43,027 bases of DNA. It comes from an uncultured Sterolibacterium sp. Lineage in GTDB: Bacteria; Pseudomonadota; Gammaproteobacteria; Burkholderiales; Rhodocyclaceae. Made by a program: the position numbers and the translations under genes. Below, in pieces: positions 6,372-15,685 of this stretch. The DNA lies in assembly GCA_903930535.1 (NCBI GenBank), contig CAIYYX010000180.1, positions 1 through 43,027 on the forward strand, read 5' to 3'. The notes below the pieces were generated by a model that did no database searches, had not been told where the DNA came from, and saw only the letters and a program-made list of their open reading frames with translations. How positions within the stretch are numbered: the stretch's first letter is position 1; the number at the start of each line of letters is the position of its first letter.

Positions 6372-9074
6372 ATGCCCACGCTGATTCTCGTCGACGGTTC
6401 ATCCTATCTCTACCGCGCCTTCCACGCCATGCCCGACTTGCGCAACAAGGCTGGAGAGCCGACCGGCGCAGTCTATGGCGTATTGAACATGCTACGCCGG
6501 CTACCCCTCGACTACAAGGCGGCCGATGGCGTTGAATTGCGCGCCGTGGTGTTCGACGCCAAGGGCAAGACCTTCCGCGAAGACTGGTACCCCGAGTACA
6601 AGGCGCATCGCCCGCCCATGCCCGAAGACCTGGTGCGCCAGATCGAGCCGCTGCACGACTGCATCCGCGCGCTCGGCTGGCCGCTCCTGATGATTGACGG
6701 CGTCGAGGCAGACGACGTCATCGGCACGCTGTCGCGAGCCGCTGCCGCTGCCGGCATTGAATGCGTGATTTCCACCGGCGACAAGGATCTGGCGCAGCTC
6801 GTCTGCCCCCATGTCAGGCTGGTGAACACCATGAACAACGAGATCCTCGACGAGGCCGGTGTCGAGAAGAAGTTCGGCGTGACGCCGCAGCAGATCGTGG
6901 ATTACCTGGCGCTGACCGGCGACGCCGTGGATGGCGTCCCGGGCGTGGACAAGGTCGGGCCGAAGACGGCGGTGAAGTGGCTGGGTCAATACGGCTCGCT
7001 CGATGAAGTCGTGGCTCATGCCGGCGAGATAGGCGGGGTGGTGGGCGAGAATCTTCGGAAAGCCCTGGATTTCCTGCCTCTGGGCAGGCGATTGCTCACC
7101 GTCGTCTGCAATCTGGAATTGCCGCTCACGGTGACTGACCTCGCGCCGCAGCCAGCGGATAGAGCCAAGCTTCACCAACTCTACGGCCACCTGGAATTCA
7201 AGACCTGGCTCAAGGATTTGCAGGCGAGCTCACCCCCCGATGAGCCCGCGGCCATGACCGAGAATCATCGCGACAGTTACGAGTCCATCGTGAGCTGGGA
7301 AGACTTCGCGCGCTGGCAGGAGAAGATTGAGCAAGCAGAAATTACCTCGCTCGATACCGAGACCACCGACCTCGACCCCTTCGCCGCGAGGCTGGTGGGT
7401 ATTTCCTTCGCGGTGTCTCCCGGCGAGGCGGCTTACCTTCCGCTCGGCCACAGCTATGCCGGCGCGCCAGAGCAACTGCCTCTGGCCGAGGTTCTGGAAA
7501 GACTCAAGCCCTGGCTCGAGTCCGAAGACAAGAAAAAACTCGGTCAGCACCTCAAGTACGACCGCCACATTTTTGCCAACCACGGCATCGCCTTGCGCGG
7601 CATAGAGGACGATACCCTGCTCGAATCCTACGTCCTGGAGAGCGACAAGCCACACGACCTGGGCAGCCTAGCCTCCCGTCATTTGGGCTTCAAGACCATT
7701 TCCTACGACGCCGTCACGGGCAAGGGTGCATCGCGCATCTCCTTCTCGCAAGTCGATGTCGAGCACGCCAGCGAATATGCCGCCGAGGATGCCGACGTCA
7801 CCCTGCGCGTCCATGATGTCCTGGCACCGCAGCTTGCTGCAGAAGAGAAGCTTGAGCGGCTCTACCGCGACATCGAGCTGCCTGTGGCCGAAGTGCTGTT
7901 CCGCATGGAGAGGAACGGCATGTTGATCGACGTGTCCGCGCTGGAGAAGCAGAGCGCCGAACTCGGCCGCAGCATGATGGAACTGGAGGCACAGGCGCAC
8001 GCTCTGGCGGGCCAGCCTTTCAATCTGAGTTCGCCGAAACAGCTGGCCGAAATATTGTTCGTGAAGCAGCAACTGCCCGTGCTGAAAAAGACGCCATCGG
8101 GAGGACCCTCCACCGACGAGGAAGTGCTCTCGGAGTTGGCGCTGGACTATCCTCTGCCCAAGCTGCTCTTGGAGCATCGCAGTCTCGCCAAGCTGAAGGG
8201 CACTTACACAGACAAGCTGCCGCGCATGGTCAATCCGCAAACAGGCCGTGTTCACACCAGCTTCTCGCAGGCCACGGCCGTCACCGGAAGACTGGCGAGC
8301 TCGGAACCCAATCTGCAGAACATCCCGGTGAGGACCGTCGAGGGCAGGCGCATCCGCACCGCCTTCATCGCGGCGCCGGGGCATGCCATCGTTTCGGCGG
8401 ACTACTCCCAGGTCGAGTTGCGCATCATGGCCCATCTCTCGAATGATGCGCGCCTCCTGGATGCCTTCGCCCAGGGCGAGGATGTGCACCGCGCCACCGC
8501 CGCCGAGGTCTTCGGCGTCACGCCCCTGGAGGTCGGACCCGACCAGCGCCGCGCCGCCAAGGTGATCAACTTCGGCCTGATCTATGGCATGTCTGCCTTC
8601 GGCCTGGCGCGCGAACTGAACCTGGAACGAGGTGCCGCACAAGCCTATATGGATCGCTACTTCGCGCGCTATCCCGGCGTCGCCCGCTACATGGAGGAGA
8701 CGAGACAGCAGGCGCGAGCCCAGGGCTATGTCGAGACCGTCTGCGGCCGCCGGCTTTGGCTGCCGGAGATCAAGTCGAGCAATGTCGGCCGCCGCCAGGG
8801 AGCGGAGCGCGCCGCCATCAACGCGCCCATGCAGGGCACCGCGGCCGATCTCATCAAGCTCGCCATGCTGGCCGTGCAGCGCTGGCTGGACTGCGAGAGC
8901 TTATCCAGCAAACTGATCCTGCAGGTCCATGACGAACTGGTTCTGGAAGTCGCAGACGAGGAACTCGTCACAGTGCGCGAACATCTGCCGCGCCTGATGT
9001 GCGATGTGGCCGAACTGAAGGTGCCACTGCTGGTCGAGGTTGGGGTCGGCCCGAACTGGGAGGCGGCTCACTGA
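6372..9074 (+). CDS. polA: DNA polymerase I
   Basis: A 900-residue family A polymerase for Okazaki-fragment processing and excision repair. All three parts are intact. They are the 5' nuclease (about 1-290; LILVDGSSYLYRAFHA, STGDKDLAQLV), the 3'-5' proofreading domain (about 310-500; DTETTDLD with Asp328), and the polymerase (about 520-900). Polymerase motifs are DYSQVELRI (Asp677), RRAAKVINFGLIYGMS, and VHDELVLEV (Asp854). Length is close to the E. coli enzyme (928). No strong terminator is seen before the brnT promoter 40 bases downstream. Confidence 0.98.
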   Translation: MPTLILVDGSSYLYRAFHAMPDLRNKAGEPTGAVYGVLNMLRRLPLDYKAADGVELRAVVFDAKGKTFREDWYPEYKAHRPPMPEDLVRQIEPLHDCIRALGWPLLMIDGVEADDVIGTLSRAAAAAGIECVISTGDKDLAQLVCPHVRLVNTMNNEILDEAGVEKKFGVTPQQIVDYLALTGDAVDGVPGVDKVGPKTAVKWLGQYGSLDEVVAHAGEIGGVVGENLRKALDFLPLGRRLLTVVCNLELPLTVTDLAPQPADRAKLHQLYGHLEFKTWLKDLQASSPPDEPAAMTENHRDSYESIVSWEDFARWQEKIEQAEITSLDTETTDLDPFAARLVGISFAVSPGEAAYLPLGHSYAGAPEQLPLAEVLERLKPWLESEDKKKLGQHLKYDRHIFANHGIALRGIEDDTLLESYVLESDKPHDLGSLASRHLGFKTISYDAVTGKGASRISFSQVDVEHASEYAAEDADVTLRVHDVLAPQLAAEEKLERLYRDIELPVAEVLFRMERNGMLIDVSALEKQSAELGRSMMELEAQAHALAGQPFNLSSPKQLAEILFVKQQLPVLKKTPSGGPSTDEEVLSELALDYPLPKLLLEHRSLAKLKGTYTDKLPRMVNPQTGRVHTSFSQATAVTGRLASSEPNLQNIPVRTVEGRRIRTAFIAAPGHAIVSADYSQVELRIMAHLSNDARLLDAFAQGEDVHRATAAEVFGVTPLEVGPDQRRAAKVINFGLIYGMSAFGLARELNLERGAAQAYMDRYFARYPGVARYMEETRQQARAQGYVETVCGRRLWLPEIKSSNVGRRQGAERAAINAPMQGTAADLIKLAMLAVQRWLDCESLSSKLILQVHDELVLEVADEELVTVREHLPRLMCDVAELKVPLLVEVGVGPNWEAAH

Positions 9075-9113
9075 GGGATTTCGATTTCTCTAAGACTAGG
9101 AACTGCTGCGGAC

Positions 9114-9142
9114 TTGAATAGTTGTACAGATGTGCATATTAT
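9114..9142 (+). promoter_or_regulatory. Sigma-70 promoter and probable operator of brnTA
   Basis: TTGAAT (9114-9119), a 17-base spacer and TATTAT (9137-9142) form a strong promoter. An inverted repeat TTGTA (9122-9126)/TACAA (9142-9146) straddles the -10 box and fits a BrnA-type ribbon-helix-helix operator. The predicted transcript start falls at or next to the toxin ATG (9150). Confidence 0.7.
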
Positions 9143-9149
9143 ACAAAAC

Positions 9150-9416
9150 ATGAAGATCGAGTTCGATCTTGAAAAAGCGCAAGCCAATCTGCGCAAGCAT
9201 GGCGTTTCCTTCGAGGAGGCGAAGACTTGCTTATTGGACTCATTCGCGCTCGTGAGGGAAGACCCTGATGGAAGAAGCGAGGTGCGTTACGTGCTTGTCG
9301 GGATGAGCGATAAGTTGCACTTGCTAACGGTGGTGTATGCGCTGCGTGGTGAAGAAACGGTGCGCTTGATTTCTGCGCGAAAAGCGACAAGGAAAGAGGA
9401 GAAGGCTTATGCGTAA
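9150..9416 (+). CDS. brnT: BrnT-family ribonuclease toxin
   Basis: An 88-residue BrnT (DUF497) toxin, a RelE-fold ribonuclease that blocks translation. Family features are IEFDLEKAQANLRKHGVSFEEA at the N-terminus (split here by position 1-22), a central VRYVLVGMSDKLHLLTVVY, and the C-terminal RLISARKATRKEEKAY. The frame could open at a TTG (9114), but that lies in the -35 box, so I take ATG at 9150. No ribosome-binding site precedes it; the mRNA is predicted to be leaderless. It overlaps brnA by eight bases. The toxin-before-antitoxin order is usual for this family. Confidence 0.9.
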   Translation: MKIEFDLEKAQANLRKHGVSFEEAKTCLLDSFALVREDPDGRSEVRYVLVGMSDKLHLLTVVYALRGEETVRLISARKATRKEEKAYA

Positions 9417-9672
9417 AGAGTACGATTTCAGCAACGCAAAGCGCGCCAGCGAAGTCCCGCATCTGGTGAAACTCCAGGCCGAGTCTGCCGCAAAGACGCG
9501 TATTACGATGCGGGTGGATAATGCGGTTCTGCTGGCGTTCAAGGCCCGCGCAGAGGCAACCGGCGGCAGCTACCAGACGTTGATGAACGAGGCGCTCAAA
9601 CAATTCGTACTGGGTAAAACACTGGTCGATGCAGTGCGCGAGACCATTCGTGAAGAACTGCATCAAGCGTAA
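9409..9672 (+). CDS. brnA: BrnA-family antitoxin (ribbon-helix-helix)
   Basis: An 87-residue antitoxin with an N-terminal toxin-wrapping segment (EYDFSNAKRASEV) and a C-terminal ribbon-helix-helix DNA-binding domain (TRITMRVDNAVLLAFKARAE, then the SYQTLMNEALKQFV helix). It should bind BrnT and repress the shared promoter. A good ribosome-binding site (GAGGAG about seven bases before ATG) contrasts with the toxin's lack of one, favouring antitoxin excess. It ends 31 bases from the convergent glycosyltransferase gene. Confidence 0.9.
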   Translation: MRKEYDFSNAKRASEVPHLVKLQAESAAKTRITMRVDNAVLLAFKARAEATGGSYQTLMNEALKQFVLGKTLVDAVRETIREELHQA

Positions 9673-9703
9673 GAAGCGCAGTAGATAAAACCTTTTTTCA
9701 GGT

Positions 9704-10846
9704 CTAATGTTCAATCTGAAGTTGCGCTCTTGCCCAGGAGACGACAGGTTTCAAACGTTCCACGAAGGCGTTGAAACTGAAGCGTTCGAGATGGGCGGTT
9801 GCCTGCTGCGGTTCTAACGGCTCCTTCATCGCGAGCAAGCGCTCGATGAGCGCCTCGAAGTCTGCGCCTTCGTCCTCACGCGGATCGCGGTAGAAGAATC
9901 CTGTTTCCCCCTCGACCACGGTCTCCGTGAAGGGCGGCGCCTTGACCGCCAGGACCGGCGTGCCGGCGGCCTCGGCCTCGATGACGTTGAGACCGAGAGC
10001 CTCCTTCTCGGGCAAGCCTGTCATCAGATAATCGATCTGACTATAGACTGCGGCGACATCCTGCTGGTGGCCCCAGAAGCGAACGCGATCCCTGATCGGC
10101 GCCAGGGACCGAGAGAGGTCGCGCACCGAGGCATAACCGCCGGCGCCGAAGATTTCAACATTCACTCGGGGATGGCGAGCCAGGGCGGGTGCGAGCCTGG
10201 AAAACAGCAAGGGAAACTGCTTGATCGGCGTCAGTCGCGAAACGATGGCCAGGGTCAGCCCGGGCCGACGTGAGTAGGGAGGGCGAATACGCAGCGGCTC
10301 GAACCAGGGCTCCAGCCATCCCAGCAGGCGGTCGCGTATCTTGCGTTTGTCCCACTCGTGACAACTCGTTTGGCACAATTTTCCGGCGGACGACTGGCCG
10401 TCGCGGCCCGCAAGATCGGCGACACCGTAGAGCGGCAGAGGCCAGGTATTGATGCCGTGTTTATTGAGGCCTTCCAGGACATAGCGCGAGACGGCGAAGA
10501 CTTTGTGGCAGGCGAGGAATGGCATCGGGTCGCGCTCGTTGATCGGCATGTGGGCGATCGCAGTGAGCAGATGCGACTCATTCAGCTTCAGGCGCGCGGG
10601 GGCGGCGCCGTGGCTGACGATCCATTGGCGCCCGGCGGGAAGCGCGGCCTCCAGACTCTCCCAGCCCGCGACAGGATGGATCTCGGTATCTTGAGGCAAT
10701 TGCAGATCGCGCCAGAAGTGGGCATCGCGGTGGCAGATGAGCCGCGTCTGCACGCCCAGGAGCGACAGCGCACGGCATAAAACCGCCGTATAGACTTCGC
10801 CGCCGCCGAAATGCGGCTGCATGTTGATCTGTACGACACGCATCAT
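9704..10846 (-). CDS. GT4-type glycosyltransferase (last gene of the LPS cluster)
   Basis: A 380-residue GT-B fold glycosyltransferase. The N-terminal RVVQINMQPHFGGGEVYTA is the acceptor-side glycine loop. The C-terminal half has TLAIVSRLTPIKQF and the E-x7-E nucleotide-sugar motif in LPEKEALGLNVIEAEAAGTP. Donor and acceptor are not predictable. The first codons are ATG ATG; either could serve. It overlaps the upstream GT2 gene by four bases (ATGA) and ends the operon. Confidence 0.85.
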   Translation of the reverse strand: MMRVVQINMQPHFGGGEVYTAVLCRALSLLGVQTRLICHRDAHFWRDLQLPQDTEIHPVAGWESLEAALPAGRQWIVSHGAAPARLKLNESHLLTAIAHMPINERDPMPFLACHKVFAVSRYVLEGLNKHGINTWPLPLYGVADLAGRDGQSSAGKLCQTSCHEWDKRKIRDRLLGWLEPWFEPLRIRPPYSRRPGLTLAIVSRLTPIKQFPLLFSRLAPALARHPRVNVEIFGAGGYASVRDLSRSLAPIRDRVRFWGHQQDVAAVYSQIDYLMTGLPEKEALGLNVIEAEAAGTPVLAVKAPPFTETVVEGETGFFYRDPREDEGADFEALIERLLAMKEPLEPQQATAHLERFSFNAFVERLKPVVSWARAQLQIEH

Positions 10847-11814
10847 GCTGTGAACAAGTTTTTGAGAAAATGCCGCAGGACGCGGCGACGCTGCGAGAAG
10901 AGAACGGCCTTTTCCCAGAGCAGGCGGAAGTAGCTGCGTTCTCGCAAGTATGAGAATTGCCTGCGCCGCTCGCCAGCATCGGGGATTTTTTCCAGCTTGT
11001 GGAAAACCGACAGCCCGCCGTCCACCAGTTGCCAGCGCAGGAGCCGCATCATCTCGGGGTCTTCGCTCTCGGCCGCTGCCATCAATGCCAGGGCCTCGGC
11101 GTTTCTCACGCTACTCTTTATGATGGCGGAAAGCCTGCGCGTATTCTGTTCAGGTGTGAAATGGCGTTCGCGGATGCGGTAGCGATAGAAAGGCTCCGGA
11201 TCGTAGCGCACCCGGCCGGCCTGGAGCAGAGCTCTGGTGGTCCAGATGACGTCCTCATGGACCAGGCCTTGCTCGAAGGAGAAGCCGTTGTCGGTCAGAA
11301 ATCCGCGCCGGTAGAGATGCAGCCAGACCATGTGCAGCAGCTTCTGTTGTCTCAGCATTGCGCGCAGCCATTCGCGCCCCGAGGTGATTTCCTGCGGCGG
11401 CCCGTCGCGGTAAATCGGGGTGTCCGGCTTCTTCCCGGCAAAATGGAAGTAACCGTTGGCCAGGGCGATGTCGAGATCATCCCGCTCCGCCATCTCCAGC
11501 AGGCGGGCGTACATGCCCTCCTCGACGAAGTCGTCGGAATCGACGAAGGCCAGGTATCTGCCCTGTGCGGCGGCCATGCCGGTATTGCGCGCGGCGGACA
11601 GTCCGGCGTTTTCCTGGCGGATGATTCTGATGCGGGCATCGCGTTGGGCATAGCGCTGCAATATTTGCGGACACTCGTCCGTCGAGCCGTCGTCGACGGC
11701 GATGATCTCGTCTGCCGGTTCTTTGATCAGGCTATCCAGGCACTGGGCGAGAAAGGGCGCGACGTTGTAGACCGGCAGGATGATGCTGAGCTTAGGGTTC
11801 ATCGCGTCAGTCAT
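10843..11814 (-). CDS. GT2-family glycosyltransferase
   Basis: A 323-residue GT-A enzyme. LSIILPVYNVAPFLAQCLDS opens the nucleotide-binding domain, IIAVDDGSTDECPQIL follows, and YLAFVDSDDFVEEGMY holds the metal-binding DxD. A basic C-terminal 60 residues (RRRQFSYLRERSYF, FSQRRRVLRHFLKNLF) may sit on the membrane surface. It overlaps its neighbours by eight and four bases. It probably adds a sugar to the LPS core or a side chain. Confidence 0.88.
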   Translation of the reverse strand: MTDAMNPKLSIILPVYNVAPFLAQCLDSLIKEPADEIIAVDDGSTDECPQILQRYAQRDARIRIIRQENAGLSAARNTGMAAAQGRYLAFVDSDDFVEEGMYARLLEMAERDDLDIALANGYFHFAGKKPDTPIYRDGPPQEITSGREWLRAMLRQQKLLHMVWLHLYRRGFLTDNGFSFEQGLVHEDVIWTTRALLQAGRVRYDPEPFYRYRIRERHFTPEQNTRRLSAIIKSSVRNAEALALMAAAESEDPEMMRLLRWQLVDGGLSVFHKLEKIPDAGERRRQFSYLRERSYFRLLWEKAVLFSQRRRVLRHFLKNLFTA

Positions 11815-12463
11815 TTCTGGCGACGATGGCGAACTGCAGGTAGCGCATGTCCTCGAAACCGCCTCGCGTGATCCAGTTTGCGAGTCTTAGCCAGACAGGG
11901 AAACTGCTTCTATTGATTCCCTCGACGCGTTCTATGCGGAAGCCTGCGGATTCCACCATTTCGCAGGCCGTCTTGCGGGTGAAAAAACGCAAATGAGTGC
12001 GGTCCAGCACGCCGCTTTTTTCGTAGCGCCATTCGCCCGGCCAAACCAGATGCCGCACGACCTTATGGTGGCGCACATTGGGAATGGAGACCACCAGAGT
12101 GCCATTTTCCTGGACGTATGAGCGGAGATTGCGCAGAACCGTCCAGGGGTCGACCAGATGTTCCAGAACGTCGTTGCAGACAAGGCAGTCGAAATGACCA
12201 GGGGGAAGGTCGAGAGCATCCCTTTCCACGTCGGCGACGATGACCCTGTCCAGGCGCGTTCTGGCTGTTTCTGCCGCCTCGGGAAAGAGTTCCACGCCGG
12301 TCACCTCTGCGCCGAACTCCTGCTTGAGCGCCGCCCCGAATTCTCCTGAGCCGCAGCCGATCTCGAGCACCCGCTTGGCCTGTGCCGGGACGAAGGCCAA
12401 CATTTCAGGCCGGATGCCGGCGAAATAGGGGGCGGTCTTGCTGGAGTAGCTCTGCGTGGTCAT
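11807..12463 (-). CDS. Class I SAM-dependent methyltransferase
   Basis: A 218-residue methyltransferase with motif I VLEIGCGSGEFG, an acidic end of strand 2 (VTGVELFP) and CNDVLEHLVDPW as the motif II region. The HLRFFTRKTACEMVESAGF segment is common in methyltransferases of polysaccharide clusters. Its likely target is a sugar or a lipid-linked glycan. It lies 25 bases after the preceding gene and overlaps the next by eight. Confidence 0.83.
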   Translation of the reverse strand: MTTQSYSSKTAPYFAGIRPEMLAFVPAQAKRVLEIGCGSGEFGAALKQEFGAEVTGVELFPEAAETARTRLDRVIVADVERDALDLPPGHFDCLVCNDVLEHLVDPWTVLRNLRSYVQENGTLVVSIPNVRHHKVVRHLVWPGEWRYEKSGVLDRTHLRFFTRKTACEMVESAGFRIERVEGINRSSFPVWLRLANWITRGGFEDMRYLQFAIVARND

Positions 12464-12488
12464 CGCAGCATGTGGTCAAGAGTCAGCG

Positions 12489-13286
12489 TCATGAGAAGGA
12501 CTCGAGAACCGTGAAGGCTTCTTGTTTCTTGAGGAAGTTTCTCTTTTCAAGGTAAGCCTGCATGGCCAGGCCGGCCTCGCTGCCGCTATAGGCCGCAGCC
12601 TGATCGCGCAGGCTGTGATCCACGGGAGCGGCGTCAATGATGCCGATGCGCAAGCCCTGGGTCTCGGCAATGAGCGGCCAGACATAATCATAGCCCCAGC
12701 CCATCGGGCTCTTCTCGTCGAAGGGCATGATGGAGGGGGCGAAGTCCTGTCGCACGCTGAACAAGGGGCCGATTTCGACGAAACGGGTCTGGCGACCGCG
12801 CATACCTTTTCTTTGCAGGACGAATTTATGATCGGCATGACTGTTGCGCGTTCTCGCCGGTTGCGCCAGCGCCAGGTCGAACTCGATCTGCAGGCTGATA
12901 TAGGCGTCCATGAAACCCCTGGGCAGGACGATGTCGTCGTCGCAGAAGACGATGAAATCGTAGTCTTCGCTGTCCTTGAGCAGGCGGTTCATGAGGATGA
13001 ACTTGGGCACAAATCCTGTCAGTCGGCCCACCGTGACGGCTGCGACTTCAGGATTTGGCGGCTCGCCCTTGATCGCCAGCCAGCGCTGGCTGACGCGACA
13101 ATGAATGCTTTTCGCCAGGGCGGGTACGAGGTGGGCGACGCTGTTCGGCCTGTCGGCGAGATAGACTCCGAGGACCAGAACCCGCGGCCGCTTCTGCATG
13201 AGCTCTGCGATCCTGGACGGGAATGGCAGCTGCTTGCGGCTGAAGAAGTGCCGGCGCAGGGCATTCAGCATGGCGAAAATATTCAA
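12489..13286 (-). CDS. Putative GT-A type glycosyltransferase of the LPS cluster
   Basis: A 265-residue protein. RVLVLGVYLADRPNSVAHLV opens a Rossmann-like half, and DYDFIVFCDDDIVLPRGFMD carries an aspartate triplet like the metal-binding DxD of GT-A enzymes. PMGWGYDYVWPL and the final DAAPVDHSLR could form the acceptor side. I do not recognise a closer family; a DUF707-like enzyme is possible. Function is suggested by the motif and by position between an acyltransferase gene (four-base overlap) and a methyltransferase gene. Confidence 0.6.
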   Translation of the reverse strand: MNIFAMLNALRRHFFSRKQLPFPSRIAELMQKRPRVLVLGVYLADRPNSVAHLVPALAKSIHCRVSQRWLAIKGEPPNPEVAAVTVGRLTGFVPKFILMNRLLKDSEDYDFIVFCDDDIVLPRGFMDAYISLQIEFDLALAQPARTRNSHADHKFVLQRKGMRGRQTRFVEIGPLFSVRQDFAPSIMPFDEKSPMGWGYDYVWPLIAETQGLRIGIIDAAPVDHSLRDQAAAYSGSEAGLAMQAYLEKRNFLKKQEAFTVLESFS

Positions 13287-13846
13287 CCGCGGTTCTTGAT
13301 CATCCGCGCCGGCACGCCGGCGACCATCGTATAGGGAGCGACGTCGCTGCGCACCACGGCGCCTGCAGCGATTACGGCGCCGTCGCCTATGGTGACGCCG
13401 CCGAGAATCACCGCGTTGGCGCAGACCCAGACGTCGTGGCCGATCTTGATCGGCATTGCGACGATGGATTGGGAGCGGATGCTGGAACCCAACTCGGTGC
13501 CGTGCTGGTAGGAGATGATGCGTACGCCCGGCCCGAGCAGGGAGTCGTCGCCTATGGTGACGCCGCCCGTGCCGTCAACGAGCGAGAAGTTGTTGATCTC
13601 CACCCTGTTGCCCAGCACCACGCCGCCATCTCCCCCCTGAACGTAGGCGTAGCGGTTTAGCGTCACCGCGTCGCCCATGACCACGCCTTTGCCATGGACG
13701 GCATCGACCGAGGCGGCGTCATGAATTTTGCACTTCCTGCCCATGCGGATGTTGGCATGGCCCTTGATGTAGCTGCCGAATGAGATGCGGCTGCCGTTGG
13801 TGATGCGATGGCGCAGGGAGAAGAGGATGTGGTCGAGGAGGCGCAT
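13283..13846 (-). CDS. Left-handed beta-helix (hexapeptide) acyltransferase, WbbJ-like
   Basis: A 187-residue protein with repeated hexapeptides forming a left-handed beta-helix, for example VVLGNRVEINNFS, VTIGDDSLLGPGVRI and ILGGVTIGDGAVIAAGAVV. The helix is followed by the typical VAGVPARMI end. A catalytic histidine is likely in ISYQHGTE. Relatives O-acetylate sugars with acetyl-CoA. It starts four bases after asnB and overlaps the next gene by four. Confidence 0.87.
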   Translation of the reverse strand: MRLLDHILFSLRHRITNGSRISFGSYIKGHANIRMGRKCKIHDAASVDAVHGKGVVMGDAVTLNRYAYVQGGDGGVVLGNRVEINNFSLVDGTGGVTIGDDSLLGPGVRIISYQHGTELGSSIRSQSIVAMPIKIGHDVWVCANAVILGGVTIGDGAVIAAGAVVRSDVAPYTMVAGVPARMIKNRG

Positions 13847-13850
13847 GGGC

Positions 13851-15683
13851 TCAGGTCGTGATTTGATGCCGCTCCAGCCAGATCAGCAGCACCGCGAAAG
13901 TATAGGCCAGGCGCAGCGAGCCGCGACCGGCTTGTGTATTCTGCCACAAGGCGGCGACGGCGCGGCTGTCCAGAAAAGGCGCGATGGTCCCGGCGCGGGA
14001 GAAAAAGTCTTCGCAGATGCCTCGCCAGGGCCCCTGCAGATAGCTTTCCAGCGGCACGGAGAAGCCGTGCTTGGGACGATTCCAGGTTTCCTCGGGCAGG
14101 TATTTTTTGGCCAGAGCGCGCAGCACCGCCTTGCCGGTGGGATCGAAATGCGTTGCCGAGGGCAAGGTCAGAACGGCGTCCAGCACCGGGTTGCCGAGCA
14201 TGGGCACGCGCACCTCCAGCCCGTGCGCCATGCTGGCGCGGTCTGTCTTGACCAGGCAGTTTTCGCTAAGATAGGTCCATAAGTCGGCGCGCATCAGGCC
14301 GGCGCTATTCATGCCGCCGCAAGCTTGCGCGAGATCGGTCCAAAGCTGCAGGGTCTGCTCGGGACGGCAGCTTTGCCATGCCTCATCATTCAGATAGCGA
14401 TGCAAATCCTTGCGCGTGCCGGGGTAGGGGCCGACTTCGACGTGACGGTAGCGCAAGAGATCGGCGCCAAAGAGGCTTCTGCGCAGCAGTGCCGAGGGCG
14501 CGAGACCCCTTGCCAACAGAGCGCGCAACAGGCGGCGGGAGAGACTGTCCGGATGATGCTCCGCTTCGTCGCGAAAGCGCGGATAGCCGCCGAAGAGTTC
14601 GTCGCCGCCGTCGCCGCTGACGGCTACGGTGACATGCTGTCGCGTCAGGCGCGAGAGCTGGTAAGTGGGAATATAGGCCGGATCGGCGAGCGGCTGGTCG
14701 AGGGCATGGATCGCCGCCATGAATAGGTCTGCATCCATTTTCGGGGCATCGATGACGTGATGCGTTGCGCCGAAATGCCGGGCGAGCGCTCGCGCGTGCG
14801 GCGTCTCGTCGAAGCCGGCCTCGGCAAAGCGCACCGTGAAGGTCTCGAGCGGCTTCGTCCCCGCCTGCGTCATGTAATGCACCATCAAGCCGCTGTCTAT
14901 GCCGCCGGAGAGGAAGGCGCCGACCGGCACATCGGCAACCAGCTGGCGGCGTACGCTCTCGGCCAGCGCGCGGTCTGCGCGTTCCATCACCTCGGTGGGG
15001 TCAGGAGCGAGTTCGCCGGGCAGAGGAATCTGCCAGTAGCGGCCGGTTGAGAGGCGCTTGGTCACGGCCTCGTAGAGCAGCCAGGAGGCGGGCGGCAGCT
15101 GGCGCACGTCGCGCAGCATGGTTTGCGGCGGCAGAACTGTCTGGAAGGCCAGATAGTCGCGCAGCGCCTCGGTGTCCAGGCGGCGCGGAAAATCGGGGAG
15201 CTTGAAGAAGGGTTCCAGGGTCGAGGCGAAGGTCAGACCTTGTTCGGTCGAATAGAAAAAAGGCTTGATGCCCATGCGATCTCGCGCGGCGAACAAGCTG
15301 CGCTTTGCCGCATCCCAGATGGCGAAGGCGAACATGCCGTCCAGCCGTCCGAGCAGGGACTCTCCCCACTGTTCATAACCGCGAAGCAGCACCTCGGTAT
15401 CCGACTGGGTCATGAAGACGCAGCCTTTCGCCATCAGCTCCTGACGCAGTTCGCGGAAATTGTAGATCTCGCCGTTAAAGACGATGGCGTAACGGCCATC
15501 AGTCGTCTGCATCGGCTGGTCGCCCGTGGCAAGATCGATGACGGCCAGGCGGGTATGGCCGAGTACCGCTTCGCCCAGATCGAGCACCTGGCGGGCGTCC
15601 GGTCCCCGGCTCTCCAGGGAAGACAAGGCTGATTTGCAGGACGACTGCCAGGAGCTTGCGATCAGGCCGAGGATGCCGCACAT
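13851..15683 (-). CDS. asnB: Asparagine synthase (glutamine-hydrolysing) family protein in the LPS cluster
   Basis: A 610-residue two-domain amidotransferase. The N-terminal class II glutaminase starts MCGILGLI with the nucleophile Cys2 and has SRGPDA and FNGEIYNFRELR. The C-terminal synthetase has the ATP-pyrophosphatase loop AFLSGGIDSGLM and a second SGDGGDELFGGYPRF. It either makes asparagine or, as known for AsnB homologues in O-antigen loci (such as WbpS), amidates a sugar uronic acid. Location inside the LPS operon favours the second, but this is inference. Gaps are two and four bases to its neighbours. Confidence 0.87.
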   Translation of the reverse strand: MCGILGLIASSWQSSCKSALSSLESRGPDARQVLDLGEAVLGHTRLAVIDLATGDQPMQTTDGRYAIVFNGEIYNFRELRQELMAKGCVFMTQSDTEVLLRGYEQWGESLLGRLDGMFAFAIWDAAKRSLFAARDRMGIKPFFYSTEQGLTFASTLEPFFKLPDFPRRLDTEALRDYLAFQTVLPPQTMLRDVRQLPPASWLLYEAVTKRLSTGRYWQIPLPGELAPDPTEVMERADRALAESVRRQLVADVPVGAFLSGGIDSGLMVHYMTQAGTKPLETFTVRFAEAGFDETPHARALARHFGATHHVIDAPKMDADLFMAAIHALDQPLADPAYIPTYQLSRLTRQHVTVAVSGDGGDELFGGYPRFRDEAEHHPDSLSRRLLRALLARGLAPSALLRRSLFGADLLRYRHVEVGPYPGTRKDLHRYLNDEAWQSCRPEQTLQLWTDLAQACGGMNSAGLMRADLWTYLSENCLVKTDRASMAHGLEVRVPMLGNPVLDAVLTLPSATHFDPTGKAVLRALAKKYLPEETWNRPKHGFSVPLESYLQGPWRGICEDFFSRAGTIAPFLDSRAVAALWQNTQAGRGSLRLAYTFAVLLIWLERHQITT

Positions 15684-15685
15684 GA

